64,000 bases of DNA from Bradyrhizobium_A sp052115025. Lineage in GTDB: Bacteria > Pseudomonadota > Alphaproteobacteria > Rhizobiales > Xanthobacteraceae. The notes beneath the pieces are model-generated. The model made no database searches. It was not told where the DNA came from and saw only the letters and a list, made by a program, of their open reading frames with translations. Below, piece by piece: positions 1-8,801 of this stretch; position 1 is the first letter of the stretch, and each line of letters starts with the position of its first letter. Location of the stretch: assembly GCF_052115025.1 (NCBI RefSeq), contig NZ_JBFRFW010000005.1, positions 248,001-312,000 on the forward strand. Direction: 5' to 3'. Both the position numbers and the translations under genes were made by a program.

Positions 1-878
1 TGGAAGCGGACGCGCCGCGCGACATCGATCAGCCGGTCGAGGTTGCGGACCGTGTCCGAGCCGTTGATCTCGATCATCAGGCCGCTGAAGGCGGGATGGC
101 GCGGCATCTGCAGGCAGAGATGCTCGACGGCGGCCGGATCGGCGAGGAACGATGCCGGCAGGTTGATGGAGAGATCGATCGGGCCGCTCTGGCCGAAGAA
201 GTACTGCCAGTCGTCGAGCGCGCGGCCGATCACGAATTGCGACAGCTCGCGGAAATGCGGATCGCCGTCCGCCGGGATGAAGTAGGCCGGCGGCACCACG
301 CCCCAGGACGGATGGCGCATGCGCACCAGCGCCTCGGCGCCGCGCGAGACGAGGGTGCGTGCATCGACCTTGTGCTGGTACCACAGCTCCAGCCAGCCCG
401 ACTTGAGCGCCTCCGCCACGTCCACGGGTGCGCTGGGCGGGGCGTCGGCCGGCACCAGCGCGGCGATGGCCGCGCGCAGGCGGTCGGGCCCGAACGGCGT
501 CGCCAGTGTCGGCAACATGACAAGGCCGAGTTCCGCACCGAGTTGCTGGATCGCCGCGACCACCGGCGAGCCGGAGGGGCCGATGGGCAGCACGTGGCCG
601 TCGAAGGCCTTGTCGGCAAGCGTGGTCAGGACGCGGCTCGCCGCGTCGCCGCCGGCGGACAGGCCGAGCATCACGAGGTCGATGTGCTGCTGGTCGAGCC
701 GCGCACCGAGGTCATGGGCATCGCGGGCGTCCGAGGTCAAGAGCCCCAGTTCCTCCAGCGTGTCGGCGAGGAAGGTCCGGATGTGCTGCTTGCTGTCGAC
801 GATGCACACGCTGGACGAGATCCTGCGCCGGCCGAACGTGACGAACTTAGGAGGTCGTTCCGAGTGCTGGCTCTGCAT
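1..878 (-). CDS. EAL-domain protein with degenerate receiver domain, 3' end outside window
   Basis: The reading frame is open from an ATG at 876-878 (preceded by a purine-rich GGTGGGGA) to the window edge, about 292 codons. Residues about 22-140 look like a response-regulator receiver domain, but the usual phosphoacceptor Asp is Gly72 (VMLGLS), so phosphorylation is unlikely. An EAL domain starts near residue 160 (LELWYQHK) and keeps the signature E182-A-L-V-R, the conserved Asn in LSINLP and the Glu in MIEIN. These are residues that bind metal and substrate in cyclic-di-GMP phosphodiesterases. The later DDFGTG-type loop lies beyond the window, so activity cannot be judged. By family it would hydrolyse or sense c-di-GMP in the cytoplasm. 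The next gene on that side is the oppositely oriented tRNA. Confidence 0.8.
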   Translation of the reverse strand, partial: MQSQHSERPPKFVTFGRRRISSSVCIVDSKQHIRTFLADTLEELGLLTSDARDAHDLGARLDQQHIDLVMLGLSAGGDAASRVLTTLADKAFDGHVLPIGPSGSPVVAAIQQLGAELGLVMLPTLATPFGPDRLRAAIAALVPADAPPSAPVDVAEALKSGWLELWYQHKVDARTLVSRGAEALVRMRHPSWGVVPPAYFIPADGDPHFRELSQFVIGRALDDWQYFFGQSGPIDLSINLPASFLADPAAVEHLCLQMPRHPAFSGLMIEINGSDTVRNLDRLIDVARRVRF

Positions 879-1128
879 TCCCCACCGCGCGAATCGCTTG
901 TTTGCTGGCGAATCCTTCGTAGCGGCCGCTCGGTGCGCGAATGGGGAATTGTCGCGGCCGTTCACTGTTATGCTTCGCTAAGGTTACCCTCTCCAATGCG
1001 ATTTAAATGCCGATCAAATTGTCGGAAACGCCGTGCGGCGCGCGGGCGCAGGGCTGCAAACTGGCCGCCGGCCGCGCCAACCACACCATTTTCGATTCAT
1101 TTTATTGGGTTTTGGACCAATCTTGATC

Positions 1129-1158
1129 TTGCCCGAGGTCAGATCGGGCGGCTATGGT
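1129..1158 (+). promoter_or_regulatory. Candidate sigma-70 promoter for tRNA-Gly
   Basis: TTGCCC (1129-1134) and TATGGT (1153-1158) are 18 nt apart. The expected start point lies only a few bases before the mature tRNA 5' end at 1168. The match is moderate, and the call rests mainly on position. Confidence 0.35.
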
Positions 1159-1167
1159 CCGGCCGAC

Positions 1168-1242
1168 GCGGGCGTAGTTCAGTGGTAGAACGACAGCTTC
1201 CCAAGCTGTATGTCGTGAGTTCGATTCTCATCGCCCGCTCCA
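1168..1242 (+). tRNA. tRNA-Gly (anticodon CCC)
   Basis: The sequence folds into a complete cloverleaf. The acceptor stem GCGGGCG pairs with CGCCCGC. The D arm is GTTC/GAAC, the anticodon stem ACAGC/GCTGT carries loop TTCCCAA, and the T arm is GTGAG/CTCAT with loop TTCGATT. The anticodon CCC reads GGG glycine codons. The discriminator base is T at 1239 and the CCA end is encoded at 1240-1242. The mature tRNA is 72 nt plus CCA. No intron and no attached integrase or att-like repeat is visible. Confidence 0.97.
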
Positions 1243-1339
1243 TCCCCCGCCTGTCCTGAACATCAGATCGAGGTCCGGATTTTCGGACACGTCGTGCCGC
1301 GAGCATCCGGCGCGGGCTGTGCTCGCGCCGCTGCCAGTC

Positions 1340-2377
1340 TCACACGGCCGGCTGGGACGCGGCCTTGGCTTCCGTGCGCGGCAGGCTGGGCGGGGCATGG
1401 GATACCGGGATCAGGTCGCCCGGCAGCAGGCGCCGCAGCAGGCCCCACAGCCCGCGCGGCTCGATCAGGATGACGCCGATCGACAGCGTGCCGAGCAGGA
1501 TGAAGTGCCACACGCCGATCTCCGCGAGGTACTCGCGCAGCAGGAAGAACACGATCGTGCCGATGATCGGTCCCTCGAAGCTGCCGACGCCGCCGATCAC
1601 CACGATGAAGATGATGTAGACCGTCCACTCGGTGATGCTGAACGATGCCGGCGGCGCGACACGCAGCTTCTGCAGCGTGATCAGCGCGCCGGCGAGGCCG
1701 AGGAACGGCGCGGCCCACAGGAAGCACAGCACCCGCGACCAGGTCAGGTTGACGCCGATGGAGCCGGCGCCTTCCTCGTTGTCGCGCATCGCGGTGAGGC
1801 CGAGGCCGATCGAGGAGCGCATCAGGAGATAGCTGGAGACGAATGCCAGTGCCACGAGGCCGAGCGCCAGCCAGTAGATGTTGGTGTAGCGGGTGGCGAT
1901 GCTGCTGCCGAACTGCCTGACGGCGGCGACGGGCAGGCTGACGCCGGAGCCGCCGCCGAACGCCGACAGCTTGCCGGCGGCGAGCATCAAGGTTTCCGCC
2001 ACCACCCAGCTGCCGACCGCGAGATAGGCGGCGCGCAGGCGGAAGATCACCACCATGATCGGCACGGCGAAGGCGAGCGCAACAAGGCCGGCCATCAGCA
2101 CCGACACGTAGGGATTGAAGCTGCCGAACACCAGGAAGCCGAAGAACGCGTAGGCGCCGATGCCGACGAAGGCGTGCTGGCCGACGGAGACGATGTCGGC
2201 GTAGCCGGCGAGCAGGTTCCACATCATCGCCAGCACCAGCAGCAGCATGAATTCGGTGGCGAGTTGCATCTGGCGCGGATCGAGGATGAACGGGCCGGCA
2301 GCGAGGAACAGCGCGCCGAGCAGCAGCAGCGCCCGGCCGGCGAGGATGGAATGGGAGTTGGCGAGAAAGCGCGTCAC
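1340..2377 (-). CDS. livM: Branched-chain amino acid type ABC transporter permease (LivM family)
   Basis: 345 aa, strongly hydrophobic, with about nine or ten membrane segments and the LivM-type stretch LLVLAMMWNLLAGYADIVSVG followed by HAFVGIGAYAFFG. It is one of the two inner-membrane subunits of a HAAT-family importer. It is the last gene of the minus-strand set livK-G-F-H-M and overlaps the end of livH by a few bases on the other side (start 2377, livH stop at 2388), so the two are probably separated by a 10-nt gap and co-translated. The substrate cannot be read from the permease; amides, urea or other short polar compounds are alternatives to branched-chain amino acids. Confidence 0.9.
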   Translation of the reverse strand: MTRFLANSHSILAGRALLLLGALFLAAGPFILDPRQMQLATEFMLLLVLAMMWNLLAGYADIVSVGQHAFVGIGAYAFFGFLVFGSFNPYVSVLMAGLVALAFAVPIMVVIFRLRAAYLAVGSWVVAETLMLAAGKLSAFGGGSGVSLPVAAVRQFGSSIATRYTNIYWLALGLVALAFVSSYLLMRSSIGLGLTAMRDNEEGAGSIGVNLTWSRVLCFLWAAPFLGLAGALITLQKLRVAPPASFSITEWTVYIIFIVVIGGVGSFEGPIIGTIVFFLLREYLAEIGVWHFILLGTLSIGVILIEPRGLWGLLRRLLPGDLIPVSHAPPSLPRTEAKAASQPAV

Positions 2378-2387
2378 GCTGCCGACC

Positions 2388-3254
2388 TCAATATTTCGGG
2401 AACAGGCCCTGCGGCCGGGCCAGGAAGATCACCAGGAAGACGATGTGGCCGGCGAGCACCTGCCAGGCGGCGTCGAACTGGGCGCCGACCGCCTGGGCAA
2501 TGCCGATCACGATGCCGCCGACCAGTGTGCCCCACAGGCTGCCGAGGCCGCCGAGCACCACCGCCTCGAAGGCGATCAGCAGCCGGCTCGGGCCGGAGGT
2601 CGGGTCGAAGTTGGTCCACACCGCCATGAAGCCGGCCGAGATCGCCATCGTGACCCCGACGACACCCATCGCCACCGCATAGATCCGGGCGGACGGCAGG
2701 CCGACGAGGTTGGCGGTCGACACGCTGTCGGACACCGCGCGGATGCGCGCGCCGATCCGGCTGCGGTAGAGCAGCAGGTCGAGCCCCCAGATCATCGCGA
2801 TCGCGGAGAGGAAGATGATCAGCGGCAGAACGCCGATGTTGATGTTGTTGCCGAGATGCAGCGTCGCGGTCTCGATGGCGCCGCCAGACACCTTGCGGAT
2901 GTCGGCGCCGTAGACGCCCTGCAGGCTGTTCTGGACGATGATCGACAGCCCGAAGGTGACGAGGATGATCGACAGCACGTCCTTGCCGAGCACGCGCTGC
3001 AGCAGCAGGCGCTGCAGCAGATAGCCGCCGGCGAAGGTGAGCGGCAGGATGATGGCGATCGCGACCAGCGTCGGCAGTCCCAGGCCCTGGGTCAGCGACC
3101 ACAGGATGAAGGAGATGAGCACGATGAGGTCGCCGTGCGCGATGTTGACGAAGCGCATGACGCCGACCGACAGCGACAGTCCCATGGCGAACAGCGCATA
3201 CAGCCCGCCCACCAGGATGCCCTGCACGATCTGATTGAGCCAGATTCCGAGCAT
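2388..3254 (-). CDS. livH: Branched-chain amino acid type ABC transporter permease (LivH family)
   Basis: 288 aa from the ATG at 3254 (MLGIWLNQIVQGILVGGLYA). The frame is open upstream for another 79 codons, but that stretch lies inside livF and looks like shadow sequence, so the internal Met was chosen. Features typical of LivH are VGVMRFVNIAHGDLIVL near the N-terminus, a conserved middle region LVTFGLSIIVQNSLQGVYG, and a C-terminal VGGIVIGIAQAVG segment. It forms the heterodimeric membrane channel with the LivM-type subunit. It starts 5 nt downstream of the livF stop, consistent with an operon. Confidence 0.9.
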   Translation of the reverse strand: MLGIWLNQIVQGILVGGLYALFAMGLSLSVGVMRFVNIAHGDLIVLISFILWSLTQGLGLPTLVAIAIILPLTFAGGYLLQRLLLQRVLGKDVLSIILVTFGLSIIVQNSLQGVYGADIRKVSGGAIETATLHLGNNINIGVLPLIIFLSAIAMIWGLDLLLYRSRIGARIRAVSDSVSTANLVGLPSARIYAVAMGVVGVTMAISAGFMAVWTNFDPTSGPSRLLIAFEAVVLGGLGSLWGTLVGGIVIGIAQAVGAQFDAAWQVLAGHIVFLVIFLARPQGLFPKY

Positions 3255-3259
3255 GGTCT

Positions 3260-3967
3260 CTACAGTCCGAAATAGTGTTTGACGACGGTGTCGTGGGACG
3301 TCTCGGCCGGGCGGCCGCTGAGGTTCACCTTGCCTTCGAGCAGGCAATAGAAGCGGTCGGCGACCGCGAGCGAGCGGGTGATGTCCTGCTCGACCACGAG
3401 GATGCCGATGCCGCGTGCCTTGATCGCCGGGATGATCTCGTAGAGGTCCTTGATCACGGTGGGCGCGAGACCGAGGCTGATCTCGTCGCACAACAGCAGC
3501 TTGGGATTGGCGAGCAGCGCGCGGCCGACCGCGACCATCTGCTGCTGGCCGCCGGACAGTTCGCCCGCGAGCTGCCGCCGCTTGTCCTTGAGGATCGGGA
3601 AGAAGCGGTAGATGTCGTCGAAGCCGATCTCGCCGCGGCGCCCGACCTCCCAGCCGATGTGGAGGTTCTCTTCCACCGTCAGCGACGGAAACAGCCGCCG
3701 CCCCTCGGGCACCAGCGCGACGCCCCCCGCGACGATGTCGGCGGTGGAGCGCCCGGCGAGGTCCGAGCCCTCGAAGCGGATCGCGCCCTCGATGCGGTCG
3801 GCCTGGCCGACGATCGCCTTCAGCAGCGACGACTTGCCGGCGCCATTGGCGCCGATGATCGACACGATCTCGCCGGCGCCGACGGAAATCGTGGCGCCGA
3901 CCAGCGCGCGGAACTGGCCGTAGTAGACCGACAGATTTTCCACTGCCAGCAAGGTATCCCGTGACAT
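3260..3967 (-). CDS. livF: Branched-chain amino acid type ABC transporter ATPase (LivF family)
   Basis: 235 aa from the ATG at 3967 (MSRDTLLAVENLSVYYG). An in-frame start at 3988 would add seven residues and overlap livG; the later Met fits family N-termini better. Walker A GANGAGKS is at 39-46, the ABC signature is LSGGQQQ, and Walker B is LLLCDE. The C-terminus ends HYFGL, close to the usual LivF ending. With the LivG-type subunit it supplies ATP-driven power for the importer at the cytoplasmic face of the membrane. Confidence 0.9.
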   Translation of the reverse strand: MSRDTLLAVENLSVYYGQFRALVGATISVGAGEIVSIIGANGAGKSSLLKAIVGQADRIEGAIRFEGSDLAGRSTADIVAGGVALVPEGRRLFPSLTVEENLHIGWEVGRRGEIGFDDIYRFFPILKDKRRQLAGELSGGQQQMVAVGRALLANPKLLLCDEISLGLAPTVIKDLYEIIPAIKARGIGILVVEQDITRSLAVADRFYCLLEGKVNLSGRPAETSHDTVVKHYFGL

Positions 3968-3977
3968 TCCCTGGTCC

Positions 3978-4685
3978 TCAAACGCCAAGATAGACTTCCT
4001 TGACGCGCCCGTCCGCGAGCACCTGGTCCGGGGGCCCGCTGCTGATGATGTTGCCGCCGTGCAGCACGGTCAGCCGTGTGGCGATGCGGCGCAGCGCATG
4101 CAGCACGTGCTCGATCCAGATGATGGTGGCGCCCTGGCTGTGCGCGGTGCGGATGATGTCGAGCAGCGAGTCGCATTCGGCGTCGGTCAGGCCGCCGGCG
4201 ATCTCGTCGAGCAGCAGCAGGCGCGGGCTCTGCGCCAGCGCTTTCGCAAGCTCCAGCCGCTTGAGGTCGAGCAGCGACAACTGGCCCGCAGGGATGCGCA
4301 GGCGATGCGCCAGCCCGGTGAATTCGATCACCTCCTGGGCCTTGTCCTTGGCCGCGCGGATGCCGAGGCTACCGCCATGCACCGCGGCAACCATGACGTT
4401 CTCGAACGTGCTCATGTGGGTGAAGGGCTTCGGCACCTGGTAGGTGCGGCCGATGCCGAGCCGGCAGCGGTCCCAGACCTTGACGCGGGTGATGTCGCGG
4501 TCGTTGAGATGCACGGTGCCGCTGCTCGGCGCCTGCACCCCGGCGATGATATTGAACAGCGTGGTCTTGCCCGCGCCATTGGGGCCGATCACGCCCAGCA
4601 CCTCGCCCGCCCTGACATCCATGTCGAGATTGTCGATCACGGACAGGGCGCCGAAACGTTTCGAGAGGCCGGCAAGTTTCAGCAT
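3978..4685 (-). CDS. livG: Branched-chain amino acid type ABC transporter ATPase (LivG family)
   Basis: 235 aa. Walker A GPNGAGKT is at 34-41, the LivG-specific insert GRTYQVPKPFTHMSTFENV follows, and Walker B is LLLLDEIAGGL. The signature region reads LSLLDLKRLELAKAL in place of the canonical LSGGQ. That is a known style in this subfamily, where LivG-like subunits often have LSYGQQR, but here it is further diverged. The C-terminal VKEVYLGV is the classic LivG end. The gene lies 178 nt downstream of the binding-protein gene, separated from it by a strong hairpin, so it may be expressed at a lower level. Confidence 0.88.
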   Translation of the reverse strand: MLKLAGLSKRFGALSVIDNLDMDVRAGEVLGVIGPNGAGKTTLFNIIAGVQAPSSGTVHLNDRDITRVKVWDRCRLGIGRTYQVPKPFTHMSTFENVMVAAVHGGSLGIRAAKDKAQEVIEFTGLAHRLRIPAGQLSLLDLKRLELAKALAQSPRLLLLDEIAGGLTDAECDSLLDIIRTAHSQGATIIWIEHVLHALRRIATRLTVLHGGNIISSGPPDQVLADGRVKEVYLGV

Positions 4686-4827
4686 GGTCGCTCTTTGTCA
4701 GTCCTGCGGTCCGCATGCGGACCGTCTGCGATACATGATGGCGCCGCGATGGTCGCACAGCCTGAAAGCTACGCGCGCGGCGTCCGGTCGGTCAATGATG
4801 CGGGAATGTCCAGCTCATGCGAGCACA

Positions 4828-4858
4828 GGCTGCGCCGGCCGGGACGGCCGGCGCAGCC
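4828..4858 (-). terminator. Perfect 13-bp hairpin between livK and livG (attenuating terminator or processing barrier)
   Basis: GGCTGCGCCGGCC (4828-4840) and its exact complement (4846-4858) flank a 5-nt loop. On the transcribed minus strand it begins 5 nt after the livK stop. No T-run follows, so it may stabilise the livK mRNA 3' end or partly terminate transcription rather than act as a full intrinsic terminator. Confidence 0.6.
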
Positions 4859-4863
4859 AAGGC

Positions 4864-6156
4864 TCAGCTGTACTTGATCACGCGCGGGTCGCCGCCGACG
4901 GGAACGTCCTTGGCGGTCGAGTTGTCGACGATGACCATCTCGTAGGGATACTTCTTGCCCTTCTCCCACTGGCCGATCACCAGCGGCGTCAGCGCGCAGT
5001 TCGGGAACGGGCCCTTGTTGAAGTTGATCGGGCCGACGATCGACTTGTAGTCGGTGGTCTTGATCGCGTCGCGGATCGACTCCGGCTTGTCGAGGTTCTG
5101 GGTGCGCTTGAGCACGTCGAAGATCACCTCGAACAGTGCGTGGCGGAAGCCGAGCGGCAGCGACCACTGGCGGTTGCTGACCTTCTCGTACTCGTCGGCG
5201 AGCTGGAGCGAGCTCTGGCCGTTGAGGCCGGAGACGTAGGGGTGGAATTTCGACCACCACACCTCGGTGGTCAGCCCCAGCGCGCGGTCGCCGAGCGGGG
5301 TGATCGCCGGCGGGAATTCCAGCGCCTTGCCCATGTAGACGACCTTGGGCTGGAAGCCCTGCTGCGCCGCGCCATTCCAGAAGGTGGTGAACTCCGGCGG
5401 CGGCACGACGCCGGTGACGATCTCGACCCCCGCCGACTTGAACGCCGCGATCTGCGAGTTGTAGTTGCTGGCCGGCATGTCGAAGCGGCCGGGATCGATG
5501 ACGCTGAAGCCGTTCTTGATCAGGAACGGCGGGTTGCCGTGCTCCTTGTCGGACTGCGCGATGCCGTCGCCGTCGTTCGGCCACAGCGCGCCGACCTTCT
5601 TGTTGGTGTCGAGGCGCTTGAAGTATGGCACCAGCGATTCGATCAGCTGCTGGCCGGCGAAGAAGAAGTGGTAGGTCCACTCGAAGCCCTTCTTCGGGTC
5701 GCCCTTGCGGCCGAAGAAGTAGGGTTCCAGCGGCGCGTCGTTGGTGATGCAGGGAATGCCGTTGGCTTCGCACTGATCCGACACCGGATTGACCGTCTCG
5801 GGGGTCGCGAACGCGGCCACGAGGTCGACCTTGTCCTTCAGGATCAGTTCCTGGGTCACTTCCGCGGCGCGGTTGGGGCTCGACTGGCTGTCCTTGACCA
5901 CGATCTCGTAGGAATGCTCGGTGCCGTTGACCTTGATCTTGCCGCCGAGCGTCTTCTTGATCTGGTCGAGCGTGAACGGCACATGCTCGGTGAAGAAGGC
6001 CAGCGGGCCGGTGGCCGGCATGACCAGGCCGATCTTGATGGTCTTCGGCGCCGCAAAAGCCACGCGCGGCAGACCGCCGACCGTAGCGAACGCAGCGCCG
6101 GCGCCTGCGGCCTTGAGGACCGACCGGCGATTCAGGTGGTTGGTATCCTTTGGCAT
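4864..6156 (-). CDS. livK: Branched-chain amino acid type ABC transporter substrate-binding protein
   Basis: 430 aa from the ATG at 6156, which has a strong ribosome site (GAGGGGAG about 9 nt upstream). The frame continues further upstream without plausible coding. The N-terminus carries a twin-arginine type signal, NRRSVLKAAGAGAAFATVGG, with a cut after RVAFA, so the protein is probably exported folded by Tat. The mature part is a type-I periplasmic binding fold (Peripla_BP_6), starting KIGLVMPATGPLAFF and including NGIPCITNDAP. It captures the substrate for the LivGFHM importer. The ligand is not predictable from sequence alone. Confidence 0.88.
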   Translation of the reverse strand: MPKDTNHLNRRSVLKAAGAGAAFATVGGLPRVAFAAPKTIKIGLVMPATGPLAFFTEHVPFTLDQIKKTLGGKIKVNGTEHSYEIVVKDSQSSPNRAAEVTQELILKDKVDLVAAFATPETVNPVSDQCEANGIPCITNDAPLEPYFFGRKGDPKKGFEWTYHFFFAGQQLIESLVPYFKRLDTNKKVGALWPNDGDGIAQSDKEHGNPPFLIKNGFSVIDPGRFDMPASNYNSQIAAFKSAGVEIVTGVVPPPEFTTFWNGAAQQGFQPKVVYMGKALEFPPAITPLGDRALGLTTEVWWSKFHPYVSGLNGQSSLQLADEYEKVSNRQWSLPLGFRHALFEVIFDVLKRTQNLDKPESIRDAIKTTDYKSIVGPINFNKGPFPNCALTPLVIGQWEKGKKYPYEMVIVDNSTAKDVPVGGDPRVIKYS

Positions 6157-6772
6157 CGATGTGTGCTCCCCTCGTTGCAATTCCGCCGCGCCCGGCCGCT
6201 CGTCGTTGTTGTGATTGTGGACGGTGCCGCCGAGACGCCCGCAGGCCGCGACGGAGGTCGCGACCCGCAGCAGTCTTCTAGCTTGCATCGACGACGAGGA
6301 AAGGGCTGAATTCGTGGGCCCGGGCGCCGCGACAATTTGCCGGCTGACAGCGCTGAAACGCTGGAAACCACGGTATTTTAGGGCTTCCCGCGTTGTGGGT
6401 GCAGGCGCGCGCGGTGCCAGGCCGCGTTGTCCGCGGCGCCAAGTTCGCTGGCAATCAATCCAAAGTTCGTTTTGAGAAGGGCTTGCGGGCAGGCGGAATG
6501 CCGCACGCGCGGCATGTCGTTGCGTCCTGTCCGCAAAGCCCCGCCGTGATGGTTCAGCAGGGCGAACCACGGCCGCCGCGCGCCACGATGCGGCAGTGCC
6601 CGCGCCGCGGTCGCGCAACTGACGCCACGATGACGCGGAGGTGACGGCACTCACCAGAAAATTCAACGAAAACAAATGGCTATTTCGATCGCGGGGACCA
6701 CGAAAGCCCTTGCCGCCGCCCCGATAGCGGTTATATCTGCCGCCCGTCCCCCTGTGAGCACGCCGCGCCCCG
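6157..6772. other. 616-nt divergent intergenic region between livK and the ABC-2 exporter
   Basis: No convincing gene is present. The short open frames on both strands lack ribosome sites and have compositionally odd translations. The right end contains a possible promoter for the exporter. The left end must contain the livK promoter, but I see no clear -10/-35 pair for it. Confidence 0.5.
6710..6737 (+). promoter_or_regulatory. Candidate promoter of the ABC-2 exporter operon
   Basis: TTGCCG (6710-6715), a 16-nt spacer and TATATC (6732-6737) would give a start near 6744 and a leader of about 30 nt before the ATG at 6773. The match to consensus is moderate. Confidence 0.35.
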
Positions 6773-7711
<939 letters not shown>

Positions 7712-7763
7712 TGTTGCGGCGGCCTGACGACTTGACATCCATCGCTTGCGAGAGGAAGAGCCG

Positions 7764-8525
7764 ATGAACCTCCACGGCGTTCTGGCGATCTACCGGTTCG
7801 AGATGGCGCGCACCAAGCGCACCGTGTTCCAGAGCATCGTCTCCCCGGTGCTGTCGACCTCGCTGTACTTCATCGTGTTCGGCGCGGCGATCGGTTCGCG
7901 CATCAGCGAGATTGACGGCGTCAGCTATGGCGAGTTCATCGTTCCCGGCCTGATCATGCTGATGCTGCTGACGCAGAGCGTCTCCAACGCCTCGTTCGGC
8001 ATCTATTTCCCGAAATTCACCGGCACGATCTACGAGCTGCTGTCGGCGCCGATCTCCTATCTCGAGGTGGTGGTCGGCTATGTCGGCGCGGCCGCCTCCA
8101 AGTCGATCATCCTCGGCCTGATCGTGCTGGTCACTGCGGCGCTGTTCGTCGACCTGCGCATCGACCATCCGGTGTGGATGTTCGCCTTCCTGGTGCTGAC
8201 CGCGGTGTCGTTCAGCCTGCTCGGCTTCATCATCGGCATCTGGGCGCAGGGCTTCGAGCAGCTGCAGGTCATTCCGCTGCTGGTGGTGACGCCGCTGACC
8301 TTCCTCGGCGGCACGTTCTATTCGGTCAATGTGCTGCCGCCGACGTGGCAGAAGATCACCCTGTTCAACCCGCTGGTCTACCTGATCAGTGGCTTTCGCT
8401 GGAGCTTCTACAGCATCGCCGACGTCCATGTCGCGATCAGTGCCGCGGTGGCGATCGGCTTTCTGCTGCTCTGCCTCGTCGCGATCTGGTGGATCTTCCG
8501 GACAGGCTATCGCCTCAAGAGCTGA
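7764..8525 (+). CDS. ABC-2 type transporter permease (YadH-like)
   Basis: 253 aa from the ATG at 7764, preceded by AGAGGAAGAG. A start at 7746 in the same frame has no better ribosome site. Six membrane segments are visible, with the ABC-2 family region GFEQLQVIPLLVVTPLTFLGG followed by TFYSV, and VLPPTWQKITLFNPLVYLIS. It forms the membrane part of the exporter with the preceding ATPase. A repeat element lies directly downstream, so the operon probably ends here. Confidence 0.87.
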   Translation: MNLHGVLAIYRFEMARTKRTVFQSIVSPVLSTSLYFIVFGAAIGSRISEIDGVSYGEFIVPGLIMLMLLTQSVSNASFGIYFPKFTGTIYELLSAPISYLEVVVGYVGAAASKSIILGLIVLVTAALFVDLRIDHPVWMFAFLVLTAVSFSLLGFIIGIWAQGFEQLQVIPLLVVTPLTFLGGTFYSVNVLPPTWQKITLFNPLVYLISGFRWSFYSIADVHVAISAAVAIGFLLLCLVAIWWIFRTGYRLKS

Positions 8526-8587
8526 TCGCGCCGCTGCAGGGAGGCTGTGCGCAAACGCCGCTTGCCTGCCGACGCGATCCTGACATG

Positions 8588-8754
8588 CTAGTGTGGTGGA
8601 TCTGACATTCGCTTCAGCATCGCCGCGAGTCCTCCAAGCGAATGTCAGATCCAAAACCACACTAGAATCTGATATTTGCTAGTGTCCCTATGGTTCTAAC
8701 ATTCGCAAGAGAGCCAGCCGCAAAGTGCTGCGAATGTTAGAACCGGGACACTAG
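8588..8754 (+). repeat. Composite double-hairpin repeat, copy 1
   Basis: Two long imperfect inverted repeats are separated by 13 nt. Hairpin A (8588-8665) begins CTAGTGTGGT and ends ACCACACTAG, with inner arms GGATCTGACATTCGCTT and complement and an unpaired AAA on the right side. Hairpin B (8679-8754) begins CTAGTGTCCC and ends GGGACACTAG, with inner arms GGTTCTAACATTCGCA and complement and an unpaired TAT on the left side. The spacer is AATCTGATATTTG. A second copy lies inverted at 14925-15090. Both arms of each hairpin vary together between copies, which suggests selection for the folded form. Confidence 0.9.
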
Positions 8755-8801
8755 CCGTGCCAGTCTGGTCCTCCCGTCCCATCCTCGTCAGAGAAGCCTG
8801 C

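Noticed and set aside
1168..1242. The tRNA-Gly as an integration site of a genomic island
   Set aside because: No integrase and no repeated 3' tRNA end are seen on either side.
96..1259. A 387-codon plus-strand frame at the left end, running through the tRNA
   Set aside because: It is antisense to the EAL-domain gene and includes the tRNA sequence, so it cannot be a real gene.
6378..6650. Short open frames on both strands in the livK-exporter gap
   Set aside because: No ribosome site, no motif, and no agreement with neighbour codon use.
8588..8754. The double hairpin as a plain Rho-independent terminator of the exporter operon
   Set aside because: There is no T-run, the arms are far longer than needed, and an inverted copy exists in another context. 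A side role in termination is still possible.
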